The notes under the pieces: generated by a model
Databases searched by the model: none
What the model saw: only the letters and a program-made list of their open reading frames with translations
Told to the model about the DNA's origin: nothing
Source: CAVPCY01 sp963770765
Lineage (GTDB): Bacteria > Actinomycetota > Coriobacteriia > Anaerosomatales > PHET01
Assembly: GCA_963770765.1 (NCBI GenBank)
Contig: CAVYQS010000004.1
Span: forward strand, 1 to 64,000
Direction: 5' to 3'
DNA length: 64,000 nucleotides
Program-made: the position numbers and the translations under genes
In this document: positions 28,666 through 37,680 of the stretch, piece by piece
Position numbering within the stretch: position 1 is the first letter of the stretch
How the letters are laid out: the number at the start of each line of letters is the position of its first letter

Positions 28666-30195
28666 TCACTCCGACCGGCGCGATGCAGGCCCTACCCCAC
28701 CAACGCCTTGACCGCTGTGGGCGTCGATGTCGAAGCCGACCTCTTGCTCGAGAGCCCGAGCCGCGCGCAGCACCGTCGCTTCCGAGAAGTGCGTGCCGAT
28801 GAGCTGCAGCCCCACGGGCAAGCCGGTGTCTGCACCCAGTCCGACCGGGATCGACACTCCGACGTTGCCCGCGAGATTCACCGGGATCGTGAAGACGTCC
28901 GACAGGTACATCGACAGCGGGTCGGCCGCCTTCTCGCCGATCTTGAACGCGGTCGTGGGCGACGTCGGCGTCAGCAGCACGTCGTACTCGGCGAACACGC
29001 GCTCGAAATCGCGGATGATGATCGTGCGCGCCTTCTGCGCCTGTCCGTAGTACGCGTCGTAGTAGCCGGCCGACAGCGCGTAGGTCCCCAGCATGATGCG
29101 GCGGATCGACTCGGGGCCGAAACCCTCGGCGCGCGAGCGCATGTAGAGGTCTAAGACGTCCTCCGCATCGGCGACACGGTGGCCGTAGCGAATGCCGTCG
29201 AAGCGCGCAAGGTTCGAGCTCGCCTCGGCAGGCCCGATGATGTAATACGCAGACAGCCCGTGTTGCGCGGCCGGCAGGTCGACTTCGCCCACCTCGGCGC
29301 CGAGCGACGCGTACTTCTCGGCAGCAGCGAGCGTGGCGGCCTTCACCTCGGCCGAGACGCCCTCCATCTCGAGCATGTCGCGCACGATCGCGATGCGCAT
29401 GCCCTTGACGCCGTCCTCGAGCCCCACGGTGAAGTCCTCGGAGGGACGATCGAGACTCGTCGCGTCCATCGGGTCCTTGCCGCAGATCGCGTTGAGCGAC
29501 AGCGCGCACTCCTCGACGGTCTTGGTGAACGGCCCGATCTGGTCGAGCGAGCTCGCGAACGCCACGATCCCGTAGCGTGACACGCGACCATAGGTGGGCT
29601 TCATCGCGACGACGCCGCACAGTGATCCCGGCTGGCGGATCGAGCCGCCCGTGTCGGAGCCCAACGTCATCGACACCATGCCGGCGCTGACCGCCGCGGC
29701 GGAGCCGCCGGACGAGCCGCCCGGAACCCGCTCGAGGTCCCACGGGTTGTGGGTGGGACCGAACGCCGAGTTCTCGGTGGACGACCCGAAGGCGAACTCG
29801 TCCATGTTGAGCTTGCCGATGGGCACGACGCCGGCCTCGATCATCTTCGAAACGGCAGTGCAGTCGTAGACGCTCTGGTAGTCCTCGAGAATCCGAGACG
29901 AACACGTGGTGCGCGTGCCGATCAGGTTCATGTTGTCCTTGAACGCGACGGGCACGCCCGCGAGCGGCGGAAGCTCGAGCGGACCGGCACCGCTGCGGAC
30001 CATGTCGTCGACGCGGTCGGCGGCCGCGAAGGCGAGGTCAGGGGTGACCTGGTTGAACGCGTGGACCGCTCCGTCGAGAGCCTCGATGCGCGCGAGGGCG
30101 CCCTCCGCGGCCTCGCGGGCGCTGAAGTCGCCTTCGATGATGCCGGCACGGACCTCGGGAGCGGTCAGTGATGACAGGTCGACGCGATCCGTCAT
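28666..30195 (-). CDS. gatA: Asp-tRNA(Asn)/Glu-tRNA(Gln) amidotransferase subunit A
   Basis: A 509-residue amidase-signature enzyme. The Ser-cisSer-Lys machinery is visible as GVPVAFKDNMNL (Lys), VPGGSSGGSAAAVSAGM (cis-Ser) and GSDTGGSIRQPGSLCG (nucleophile region). It releases ammonia from glutamine for the GatB kinase/transferase to amidate mischarged tRNA. The start overlaps the gatC stop by 4 bp. gatB is not in this window; the next gene downstream on this strand begins a different operon. Confidence 0.95.
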   Translation of the reverse strand: MTDRVDLSSLTAPEVRAGIIEGDFSAREAAEGALARIEALDGAVHAFNQVTPDLAFAAADRVDDMVRSGAGPLELPPLAGVPVAFKDNMNLIGTRTTCSSRILEDYQSVYDCTAVSKMIEAGVVPIGKLNMDEFAFGSSTENSAFGPTHNPWDLERVPGGSSGGSAAAVSAGMVSMTLGSDTGGSIRQPGSLCGVVAMKPTYGRVSRYGIVAFASSLDQIGPFTKTVEECALSLNAICGKDPMDATSLDRPSEDFTVGLEDGVKGMRIAIVRDMLEMEGVSAEVKAATLAAAEKYASLGAEVGEVDLPAAQHGLSAYYIIGPAEASSNLARFDGIRYGHRVADAEDVLDLYMRSRAEGFGPESIRRIMLGTYALSAGYYDAYYGQAQKARTIIIRDFERVFAEYDVLLTPTSPTTAFKIGEKAADPLSMYLSDVFTIPVNLAGNVGVSIPVGLGADTGLPVGLQLIGTHFSEATVLRAARALEQEVGFDIDAHSGQGVGGVGPASRRSE

Positions 30196-30494
30196 GACGC
30201 ATCACCGCCGCCCACGATGCGCGGGATCAAGAACGCGCCGTCCTCGGACTCAGGTGCGTTGAGCAGCGCCATCTCGCGCGACAGTCCCTGACGCGGGACG
30301 TCGGGCCGGGTCGAGTTCACCACCGGGATCGCGTGGGCGGTCGGCTCCACGCCCTCGAGATCGAGCTGCTGGATCGTGTCGATGTGTCCCAGTATCGAGT
30401 TGAGCTCCCCACGCAACGTCTCAACCTGCTCGTCGGTGAGCGCGAGACGCGCGAGCATCGCCACGTGGCGGACTTCTGACTCGGAAAGCGCCAT
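30192..30494 (-). CDS. gatC: Asp-tRNA(Asn)/Glu-tRNA(Gln) amidotransferase subunit C
   Basis: A 100-residue subunit that ties GatA to GatB. Typical N-terminus MALSESEVRHVAMLARLALT, then LNSILGHIDTIQQLDLEGVE, PTAHAIPVVNSTRPDVP and LLNAPESEDGAFLIPRIVGG. Length and motif order match the family. Translationally coupled to gatA. Confidence 0.95.
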   Translation of the reverse strand: MALSESEVRHVAMLARLALTDEQVETLRGELNSILGHIDTIQQLDLEGVEPTAHAIPVVNSTRPDVPRQGLSREMALLNAPESEDGAFLIPRIVGGGDAS

Positions 30495-30571
30495 GTCTTC
30501 TCGGCGTCCTCTCGAACTAGGTGAGTGCGAACTCCCGCGTCGCTCGGGTGATGCGGGATTTGACGCGTCAC

Positions 30572-30583
30572 ATCATACCCGAG
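30572..30583 (-). promoter_or_regulatory. Candidate -10 region of gatCA, CTCGGGTATGAT type
   Basis: Minus-strand CTCGGG (30583-30578) directly followed by TATGAT (30577-30572), about 80 nt upstream of gatC. The same CTCGGG plus -10 hexamer arrangement occurs upstream of the ABC exporter genes, thrC and the PASTA gene in this window. Confidence 0.5.
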
Positions 30584-30620
30584 CACGCGGCGCGCATCAG
30601 AGTCGGCGGCGGAACCCTCC

Positions 30621-31715
30621 TCAGCCCGCGAGCCAGAAGGCGGCCGCGACCACGACGGCGTTGTACAGCGCGTGCAACGCGATGGAGGGCCACAGGGAGT
30701 CACGCGTCCACGCGAGCCATCCCAAGGCGGTGCCCAGCACGACAGTGGGCACCAGTGCCCATGCGGTCGCGTGGCTGAGCGCAAAGACCGTCGCTGAGCC
30801 GACGACCGCAGGCCACATACCCCACTTGCGGCCCATCACCCGCAGCAGTATGCCGCGGTACACGAGCTCTTCGACGACCGGTGCCGCGACCACGACCATC
30901 ACGACCGAGAGTGCCAGACCGGCTCCCCCGGCGCCGAACACGCCGGTCAGGTCGGCGCGCACGGGCGGGGTCCACCCGATCAGACGCGCGAAGGCACTCC
31001 ATAGCAGCGCCGCGGCGCGAGTGGCGACGAAGAGCACCACGACGAGCGCGACCGACGTCAACCGATGGCCCCACGAACGTCCCAGCCGGCCGAGCCCGAA
31101 GGCCTGGACGATCGTCATGTCGTGCCGGCTCGCCAGGTACGCGAGCGCCGCGAGCTGCACCGAATAGAACCCTCCGAGGACGATCGCCCGGGCGACCACC
31201 TGACCCGCCGCCGGCATGACCTCGACAGCCGACGACCCCAAGACCGCCTGTTTCGCGATCAGGCTGACGGCAAGGACCGCAAGGATCGTCACGGCATCGG
31301 CGACGGTCCACAGCGCGGTACCATCCGCCCGGGTCGCGGCTTCGATCGCAGCGCTGGACTCGACGACCTTGGCCTGACGTAACGTGCTCTTCTGAGCCGC
31401 GGCCTTCTGCTTCTCGGCGTCGTGCGCGGATCTGCGCAGCGCCTTGGCCTCGGCGCGCGATCCGACCACCACCGTGGGCACATCGCCGCTCGTGATCGAC
31501 GATGCCGCGGTGGGCCGAGTCGGGATCACGCGCCGGGAGATCGCTCCGGTCTGGCAGACATCCGCGCACGCCATGCACTCGAGGCATGCGGACGAGTCGA
31601 TGTGGACGTAGCCGCTCGTGACGCGCACGAGCGCCTTGGGGCATGCGCGGATGCAGCGGCCGCAGCGGTTGCAGCGTTCGGGCCTCACAGCCAGCCGCGA
31701 GAGTGCGGCGCTCAC
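30621..31715 (-). CDS. 2[4Fe-4S] ferredoxin fused to a CPBP-family intramembrane protease
   Basis: A 364-residue protein starting at a GTG that overlaps the upstream stop (GTGA). Residues 15-25 and 44-54 hold two complete CxxCxxCxxxC clusters (C15, C18, C21, C25; C44, C47, C50, C54), a bacterial-type ferredoxin. A charged linker (about 85-135) leads to about 7 membrane helices with CPBP/Rce1 motifs: EELVYRG (E282, E283, R287), FALSH (H315) and HALYN (H349, N352). The catalytic glutamates and histidines are present, so protease activity is plausible. The fusion suggests a redox-controlled membrane protease; I do not know a described example. It follows another CPBP gene and ligA. Confidence 0.85.
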   Translation of the reverse strand: MSAALSRLAVRPERCNRCGRCIRACPKALVRVTSGYVHIDSSACLECMACADVCQTGAISRRVIPTRPTAASSITSGDVPTVVVGSRAEAKALRRSAHDAEKQKAAAQKSTLRQAKVVESSAAIEAATRADGTALWTVADAVTILAVLAVSLIAKQAVLGSSAVEVMPAAGQVVARAIVLGGFYSVQLAALAYLASRHDMTIVQAFGLGRLGRSWGHRLTSVALVVVLFVATRAAALLWSAFARLIGWTPPVRADLTGVFGAGGAGLALSVVMVVVAAPVVEELVYRGILLRVMGRKWGMWPAVVGSATVFALSHATAWALVPTVVLGTALGWLAWTRDSLWPSIALHALYNAVVVAAAFWLAG

Positions 31716-32488
31716 AGCAACCCCATCGCCTTCGCGGCATAGAGCGCCGCCAGACCCGTCGCGTTGAACAGGACATGGGCGACGATGCACACCCACAGCG
31801 AGCCCGTGCGCACGAACAGGACGCCGAGCGCCAGGGCGAAGACGAAGATCGGCACGATCGCGTAGGGCGTCACGTGCATGAGTGCGAACAACGCCGACGA
31901 CCCGACCACGGCCACCCGCACCCCCCAGTGGCGGTCGAGCGAGGGCAGCAGCACGCCGCGGAACACGATCTCCTCGGCGATCGGGGCCAGTACCACCACG
32001 ACCAGCACGGTCATCGCCACGCCCACGGGTCCGGGCGAGAACAGCTGCGTGGGGTCGACGTCGGACCCCGCAAGCTCGATGTCGAGTGCGGTGAGGATCC
32101 CGTCCCACACGGCGGCCGCCCCCCTGCCGATCACCGTGGCGAGGAACGCGCCGCCCAGCAGGGTGCCGACGGCGACAGGCTTCGCCCCGACCGCCGCCCA
32201 GAACGGAGTCCCCTCAGCGCGCGCGAGAAGCCATGTCACGCCGATCACCGTGCCATACACCGCCGTGAGCAGCACCGCCGAGAGCGCCGCCATCTCGTCG
32301 CGACCTACTCCCGCGTGCGTCGCAGCGGCGATGACGACGCCGGATCCGGCAACGAGCGCGAGCAACAACCCGACCAGGCCCGCGGCCACCCACAGGCTCC
32401 AGCTCTCGGGCGCCGCGCCCTGAGCTGCCCCTGACTCGCCGTCGGGCGCCTGGAGCGGAAGGGGTGGGGTTGCCGCCTCGCCGCTCAT
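31712..32488 (-). CDS. CPBP-family intramembrane metalloprotease
   Basis: A 258-residue, multi-pass membrane protein with the CPBP (CAAX protease and bacteriocin-processing) motifs EEIVFRG (E172, E173, R177), FALMH (H205) and HVLFN (H238, N242). The N-terminal 30 residues are Pro/Ala-rich and cytoplasmic. It overlaps ligA by 4 bp at its start and the ferredoxin-fused relative by 4 bp at its end, so the two protease genes are probably co-made. Substrate unknown. Confidence 0.85.
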   Translation of the reverse strand: MSGEAATPPLPLQAPDGESGAAQGAAPESWSLWVAAGLVGLLLALVAGSGVVIAAATHAGVGRDEMAALSAVLLTAVYGTVIGVTWLLARAEGTPFWAAVGAKPVAVGTLLGGAFLATVIGRGAAAVWDGILTALDIELAGSDVDPTQLFSPGPVGVAMTVLVVVVLAPIAEEIVFRGVLLPSLDRHWGVRVAVVGSSALFALMHVTPYAIVPIFVFALALGVLFVRTGSLWVCIVAHVLFNATGLAALYAAKAMGLL

Positions 32489-34632
32489 GTCGACTCGATC
32501 GGCGACGGCGGTTCGCCGGACTCGATGACCTGAAGGAGCTCGCCCTCGGTGAGAATCGGGACACCCAGCTCGATGGCCTTGTCGTACTTCGACCCTGCGG
32601 CCTCACCGGCGACCACGTAGCTCGTCTTCTTGCTCACGCTCGAGGCCACCTTGCCGCCCAGAGACTTCAGAGCTGCGGATGCCTCGTCGCGCGTGAATCG
32701 CTCAAGCGCACCCGTGAGCACGAACGTGAGACCCGACAGGGTCTGCGCGCGCGAGGGAGCGATGCGTTCGTCGGCCAACGACACCCCTGCCGCACGCAGC
32801 CGCTCGATGACCTCGATGTTGTCGGGGTTGTCGAAGAACGCACGCACGCTGGCGGCTATCTTGGGGCCGACCGTCTCGGTGGCGCCAAGCTGCTCGGCGC
32901 TCGAGCTGCGCAGGGCGTCCAGGCTCGAGAACTCGGCAGACAGCACCTCGGCGACCGTGGAGCCGACGTGCCTGATGCCGAGCGCGAAGAGCAGGCGCGC
33001 GAGCGGCCGACGCTTCGAGGCCTCGATGTTGCCCATGATCTTCTCGGCGACCGCACGGCCGAGAAGCACGGGGCTGCCGTCCTGCTTCATGCGGCCCATG
33101 TCGACGGCGGCGAGCTGCTCTCCCGTGAGCGTGTAGAAGTCTGCGACGTCATTCACGAGCCCGGCGGCGACGAGCCGCCCGACGATCTCATCTCCGAGGC
33201 CCTCGATGTCCATGGCGCCGCGGCTCGTGAAGTGGAGCAGCCGCTCGTGGCGCTGTGCCGGACAGGCGACGTTGGTGCAGCGGGCCGCGACCTCCCCCGC
33301 CTCGCGCCACACCGGACCACCGCAGCTCGGGCACGCAGACGGCATCCGGAAGGCGCGTTCGGTTCCATCGCGCAGACCCGTGACCGGTCCGACCACCTCG
33401 GGGATCACGTCGCCGGCCTTGCGCACGATGATCGTGTCACCGATGAGAACGCCCTTGCGAGCGATCTCGTCCTCGTTGTGAAGGGTGGCTTTCTGAATGG
33501 TCGAACCCGACACCAGGACCGGCTCGAACACGGCGAAGGGCGTCAGCACGCCCGTGCGCCCGACACTCACCTGGACATCGAGCAGACGGGTCGTCTTCTC
33601 CTCCGGTGGGAACTTGTAGGCGATCGCCCAACGCGGAGCCTTGCTCGTGTAGCCCATCTCGTCTTGCAGCGCGAACTGGTCGACCTTGACGACCACGCCG
33701 TCGATCTCGTAGGGAAGCTCGGCGCGCTTGCGCAGGGCCCCTTCACAGTAGGCGCGAACCTCATCGGCGGTGGCGCATGTCACCACATCGGGATTGACGT
33801 GGAACCCCGCCTCGCGAAGCCACTCCAGCAGCTCGCTCTGGCGCGACAAGCCGAGTGCCCGGGGGTCTGCCACCGCATACATGAACGTCGCGAGATCACG
33901 GCCGGCAGTGACGGCCGGGTCCTTCTGGCGCAGGCTTCCCGCTGCGGCGTTGCGGGGGTTGGCGAACGATGGTGCCCCCGCGGCTTCCTGATCGTCGTTG
34001 AGCCGCTCGAAGCTGCGCTTGGGCAGGTAGACCTCACCGCGAACCTCGATGGCGGGTGCGTCCGTCTTCGCCTCGGCGAAGGGCGGAGCCTGCGCGCGGC
34101 CCACGCGGGAGTGCAGCTGGCTCAGCGCTTCGTCGCGGAGCTTGAGCGGTACGTCGCGCACGGTCCTCACGTTCGCGGTCACGTCCTCGCCGGTGCGGCC
34201 GTCGCCACGCGTGGCTGCTCGGCTGAGTACGCCGGCTTCATAGGTCAGAGCGAGCGATGATCCGTCGATCTTGAGCTCGGCCACGAAGCTGCATTCGCGC
34301 GAACCCACCGCATCGCGCACGCGGGCGAGCCACGAATCGAGCTCCGAGAGGTCCATCGCGTTGTCGAGCGAGTACATCCTGCCCTGGTGGGCGACGGGTG
34401 CGAACAGCGAGCTGGGTGCCGCCCCCACCCGCTGTGTGGGTGACTCGGGAACCACGAGCTCGGGGTAGTCGGTCTCGATGCTCTCGAGCTCGCGCACGAG
34501 GGAGTCGTAGGCGGCATCGGAGACCTCGGGGGCGTCGAGCGAGTAGTAGCGGTATGCGTGGCGATCGATCTCGCGGCGGAGCTCGGCAGCGCGCGCCCGC
34601 GCAGCATCCATGCCGCCCGCCGGCGTACTCAT
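32485..34632 (-). CDS. ligA: NAD-dependent DNA ligase
   Basis: A 715-residue LigA with all parts: an Ia domain around YRYYSLDAPEVSDAAYDSLV, the adenylation motif CSFVAELKIDGSSL with Lys121, the OB-fold region, a four-Cys zinc finger (CPSCGG and RCTNVACP), helix-hairpin-helix repeats and a C-terminal BRCT domain (LSGLTFVLTGALERFTRD, SYVVAGEAAGSKYDKA). It seals nicks in replication and repair using NAD. The start at 34632 has GGAGG about 10 nt upstream. Confidence 0.96.
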   Translation of the reverse strand: MSTPAGGMDAARARAAELRREIDRHAYRYYSLDAPEVSDAAYDSLVRELESIETDYPELVVPESPTQRVGAAPSSLFAPVAHQGRMYSLDNAMDLSELDSWLARVRDAVGSRECSFVAELKIDGSSLALTYEAGVLSRAATRGDGRTGEDVTANVRTVRDVPLKLRDEALSQLHSRVGRAQAPPFAEAKTDAPAIEVRGEVYLPKRSFERLNDDQEAAGAPSFANPRNAAAGSLRQKDPAVTAGRDLATFMYAVADPRALGLSRQSELLEWLREAGFHVNPDVVTCATADEVRAYCEGALRKRAELPYEIDGVVVKVDQFALQDEMGYTSKAPRWAIAYKFPPEEKTTRLLDVQVSVGRTGVLTPFAVFEPVLVSGSTIQKATLHNEDEIARKGVLIGDTIIVRKAGDVIPEVVGPVTGLRDGTERAFRMPSACPSCGGPVWREAGEVAARCTNVACPAQRHERLLHFTSRGAMDIEGLGDEIVGRLVAAGLVNDVADFYTLTGEQLAAVDMGRMKQDGSPVLLGRAVAEKIMGNIEASKRRPLARLLFALGIRHVGSTVAEVLSAEFSSLDALRSSSAEQLGATETVGPKIAASVRAFFDNPDNIEVIERLRAAGVSLADERIAPSRAQTLSGLTFVLTGALERFTRDEASAALKSLGGKVASSVSKKTSYVVAGEAAGSKYDKAIELGVPILTEGELLQVIESGEPPSPIEST

Positions 34633-34655
34633 CGTGGGACTACCTCCACGTCGGG

Positions 34656-34970
34656 CTACTCTTCATCCATGCGCAACCGCTGGACGTGAACCGGCCCGAC
34701 CTCGTAGATCACGACCTCCGGAACGATCCGTTGGGGGCGTTCGGCCTCGTAGATCCACGTATCGGTCAGGGTCACTTTGAAGTAGGTGCCTCCGGGCGCG
34801 TGTACGGGGTCGACGTCCACCTTGTTGCACAGGTAGGCCCGCAGCTCGGTCTCCACGTAGAAGACGAACACGCGGATCGCATCGCGGTACTCGTTGTAGA
34901 GCACAAGGCGCTTCTCGGCTTCGTACATGTCGAGCTCGTCGATGCTGTCCACCAGCACGCCCCTCTCCAT
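34656..34970 (-). CDS. DUF2469-like small protein
   Basis: A 104-residue protein beginning MERGVLVDSIDELDMYEAEK. The core YEAEKRLVLYNEYRDAIRVF, VFYVETELRAYLCNKVDV and GGTYFKVTLTDTWIYEAERP follows the pattern I remember for the actinobacterial DUF2469 family. Function unknown. It lies just upstream of ligA (23-bp gap) and probably shares its transcript. No strong ribosome site is visible; an in-frame extension upstream is low-complexity and unlikely. Confidence 0.75.
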   Translation of the reverse strand: MERGVLVDSIDELDMYEAEKRLVLYNEYRDAIRVFVFYVETELRAYLCNKVDVDPVHAPGGTYFKVTLTDTWIYEAERPQRIVPEVVIYEVGPVHVQRLRMDEE

Positions 34971-35255
34971 CGTATGCGAACCGCGCGAATCACGGACGGG
35001 GATCAGACGCCCCCCAGCAAGTATAGCGGGGCGCCTGCCCGCGAACGGACAGACGCCCCAGCATCCATGAAGAAGACCTCTGGGACCCCGGCCCAGAGAC
35101 CCCCACCGCATTGATTATGTCCCATATCGGACCGCATTAACAGAGATGGTTACCCTGTATCATGAATCGTGTTGAAAGACGGACATCGCGCAGTTCGCGA
35201 TGGGTGAGAGCATGGCCTCACTGTCGGCCCTCGAAGCACGCCTCGGGAGACACGA
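34971..35255. promoter_or_regulatory. Divergent intergenic region with repeated C/G-rich elements
   Basis: About 285 bp between two divergent genes. GACGCCCC occurs twice (near 35007 and 35052) around the complementary GGGGCGCC (35038-35031 region), allowing alternative stems. A TATACT hexamer on the minus strand (about 35028-35023) could be a -10 for the DUF2469-like gene. A 7-bp hairpin CTCTGGG/CCCAGAG lies at about 35078-35097. Confidence 0.4.
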
Positions 35256-36300
35256 ATGCAAGAGATACTCACACTCTGTGTCGAGCTGGACCGGTCGGCG
35301 CAGCTCGCCTACGCCCGCATGGCCGAGACGTGCGTCGACGACCCCGATCTCGCCACCGTCTTTCGGCAGATGTCGGTCGAGGAGCAGCAGCATGTGGGGT
35401 GGTGGACCGACCTGCTCCATGCGTGGAGCGCGGGCCTGTTACCCGAGCTTGCCCACGCAGACGACGTGCGAGACCGCCTCGCGGAGATCGCCGAGGATAT
35501 CAGCGGCGTCACTCCCGAATCCTGCGCGGGCATGTCCGTCAACGAACTGCTGACCCTCGCCGCGCGCATGGAGTTCTTCATGCTCGACCCGGTCTTCAAC
35601 GAGCTGGCCGACCTGATGCAACCGGGGAGCCGGGTCGACGCCCGGAAGGCCTACTCCCACCACGTGCTGCGTATCGTCGACGCCATAGAGAGGCGCCACA
35701 CCGAACAAGGTCTCGCGTCCTTTCTTGCGAGCGTGCTCAAGAGGGCGTTCCGAGATCAGCAGCAGCTGGCGCTGCTCGCGACGCACGATCAGCTGACACG
35801 CCAGTACAATCGCCGAGGGCTCATGGGTCACTTGGAGCAGTGGCTGTCGTGGTCCGCACGCTACGGTCACCCGCTCGGAATCGCGCTCATCGACCTCGAC
35901 CATTTCAAGGTCATCAACGACACCTACGGCCATCCGACGGGCGACGAAGCGTTGGTGGCGGTCGCCGAGAAGCTCCGCGCCGTCGTCAGGACCTCCGACA
36001 TCGTCGGACGGTTCGGAGGCGACGAGTTCATGGTCATCGCTCCCGAGACAGGCGGCGCGGATCTCGGCCTGCTGCTCGAGCGCATCGTCGTCGCCGTGCG
36101 GGAGACCACGGTGCTCTCCGGCGATTCCCACGTCGCCCTGACCGTGAGTGTCGGCGGCGCTTTCACGGGCGGCGGGGTCGGGACGAGCATCGAATCCTTG
36201 GTCGCGTCGGCCGACTGCTCGCTTGTACGGCGCCAAGGACGCCGGACGCGACCGGGCTGCCGCGGCTCTGGAAGTGAGACCGGCCCTCGAGGCCGACTAG
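35256..36300 (+). CDS. Diguanylate cyclase with N-terminal ferritin-like di-iron domain (one frame break near the end)
   Basis: The N-terminal about 155 residues form a ferritin/rubrerythrin-like four-helix bundle with the full di-iron ligand set E10, E43xxH46, E106, E145xxH148. The GGDEF domain follows: HDQLTRQYNRRGL, ALIDLDHFKVINDTYGH, RFGGDEFMV with the active site at 254-258, and an intact RxxD inhibitory site at 245-248. It should make cyclic di-GMP under control of iron, oxygen or peroxide sensed at the di-iron site (inference). One base is out of register near 36227, just before YGAKDAGRDRAAAA; the corrected end is the TAG at 36298-36300, which shares CTAG with the convergent lipA stop. 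GGGAGA precedes the ATG. Confidence 0.85.
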
Positions 36301-37223
36301 GTCGACGCCTCTTCTTCGACGCGCTGAGCCAGCTCGCCGGCATGGTAGCTCGATCGTACGAAGGGCGCGCTGGCGACCGCCGAGAACCCCATCGCGTACG
36401 CCTCCCGCGCCAGCGCCGCGAATACGCTGGGCTCGACGAACTCGGCTACGGGAAGGTGCGCGGCGCTGGGACGCAGGTACTGGCCCATCGTGAGCATCTC
36501 GACACCGCTTGCGCGAAGGTCGCGCATGACGCCGACCACCTCATCGAACGACTCGCCCAACCCGAGCATGAGGCCCGACTTCGTGGGCAGCGCAGGTTGC
36601 GCCTCCCGCACGCGCCGCAGCACCCGAAGCGAGCGCTCGTAGACCGCCTCGGGCCGCACCGTGGCATACAGCCGCGGGACCGTCTCGAGGTTATGGTTGA
36701 ACACGTCGGGGCGCGCTGCCGCCACGAGGTCGACAGCACGCTCGTCTCCGCCGAAGTCGCTCGTCAGGACCTCGACCGCGGCCAGCGGCACCGCATCGCG
36801 CACGGCTTCGATCGTCGCGACGAAGTGCGCCGCACCGCCGTCGGCGATGTCATCGCGCGTGACCGTGGTGATCACGACGTGCGTGAGACCCAGCCTGCGG
36901 ACCGCCTCGGCCACCCGACGCGGCTCATCGGCGTCGAGCGGCGCGGGGGCAGCCGACTCCACGGCACAGAACCGGCAGGTGCGGGTGCAGACACCGCCCA
37001 TGATCAGGAAGGTCGCGGTGCCTTCGCTGAAGCATTCACCACGGTTGGGGCATTTCGCGCTCCGGCACACCGTGTTGAGCTCGAGCTCGCCGAGGATGCC
37101 GTCGACCTCGGCGAAGGTCCCGGTGCGCGCGATGGGGCGCCGTAGCCACGCCGGCAGGCGCTTCGTGCGCGCGTCCCCTCCGTGCGTGTACTGCTGGCTT
37201 CCGGTGTCAGGCGTCGATGTCAT
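36297..37223 (-). CDS. lipA: Lipoyl synthase
   Basis: A 308-residue radical-SAM enzyme inserting sulfur into octanoyl groups. Auxiliary cluster CRSAKCPNRGEC (C-x4-C-x5-C), radical-SAM cluster CTRTCRFC (C-x3-C-x2-C) and the C-terminal RSSYHAGE with the conserved serine are all present, as is FNHNLETVPRL. The ATG at 37223 lies close behind a TAGCAT (37236-37231), so the message might be leaderless; no ribosome site is visible. The neighbouring lpd gene uses lipoylated partners. Confidence 0.95.
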   Translation of the reverse strand: MTSTPDTGSQQYTHGGDARTKRLPAWLRRPIARTGTFAEVDGILGELELNTVCRSAKCPNRGECFSEGTATFLIMGGVCTRTCRFCAVESAAPAPLDADEPRRVAEAVRRLGLTHVVITTVTRDDIADGGAAHFVATIEAVRDAVPLAAVEVLTSDFGGDERAVDLVAAARPDVFNHNLETVPRLYATVRPEAVYERSLRVLRRVREAQPALPTKSGLMLGLGESFDEVVGVMRDLRASGVEMLTMGQYLRPSAAHLPVAEFVEPSVFAALAREAYAMGFSAVASAPFVRSSYHAGELAQRVEEEAST

Positions 37224-37260
37224 GCGCGCCATGCTAGCACGCGCCGTGAGGGGCGCCGCG

Positions 37261-37647
37261 TCAGCCGAGAAGGGCCACCGCTTCGATCTCCACACGGCAC
37301 GCCTTGGGCAGCGCCCGCACGGCCACCGTCGAGCGGGCCGGATACGGCTCCGTGAAGTGCTCGGCGTAGACGGCGTTCATCTCGGCGAAGTCCGCCATGT
37401 CGGTGAGGAACACGGTCGTCTTCACGATCGAATCGAGCGTGCCGCCCGCGGCCTCGAGCACCGCCGAGAGGTTCGCGAGCGCCTGGCGGGCCTGCGTCGC
37501 CACATCGTCGCCCACGAGCTCCCCCGTCGCCGGGTCGAGGGGGGTCTGACCCGAGCAGTACAACGCGTCGCCAACGCGAATGGCGGCCGAGTAGGGGCCG
37601 AGCGCGGCCGGAGCCTTGTCGGCGACGATCGGTGTCTTGTGCGTCAT
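37261..37647 (-). CDS. ridA: RidA/YjgF/TdcF family deaminase
   Basis: A 128-residue Rid protein: PAALGPYSAAIRVGDALYCS, GQTPLDPATGELVGDDVATQ and, near the end, RSTVAVRALPKACRVEIEAV with the conserved Arg and Glu that bind the substrate carboxylate. It hydrolyses reactive enamine/imine products of PLP enzymes. A GAGGAG-type site precedes the ATG. It sits between lipA and lpd on the same strand. Confidence 0.93.
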   Translation of the reverse strand: MTHKTPIVADKAPAALGPYSAAIRVGDALYCSGQTPLDPATGELVGDDVATQARQALANLSAVLEAAGGTLDSIVKTTVFLTDMADFAEMNAVYAEHFTEPYPARSTVAVRALPKACRVEIEAVALLG

Positions 37648-37680
37648 GTCGACTCTCCTCGAGTGGGCGTGAACGGTGGG

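Noticed and set aside
32464..34260. 598-codon plus-strand open frame opposite ligA
   Set aside because: High-GC antisense shadow; ligA on the other strand is complete and conserved.
36228..37145. C-terminal extension of the GGDEF protein by about 300 residues
   Set aside because: It results from the frame break near 36227 and reads antisense through lipA; the other frame finishes the GGDEF domain and stops at 36300.
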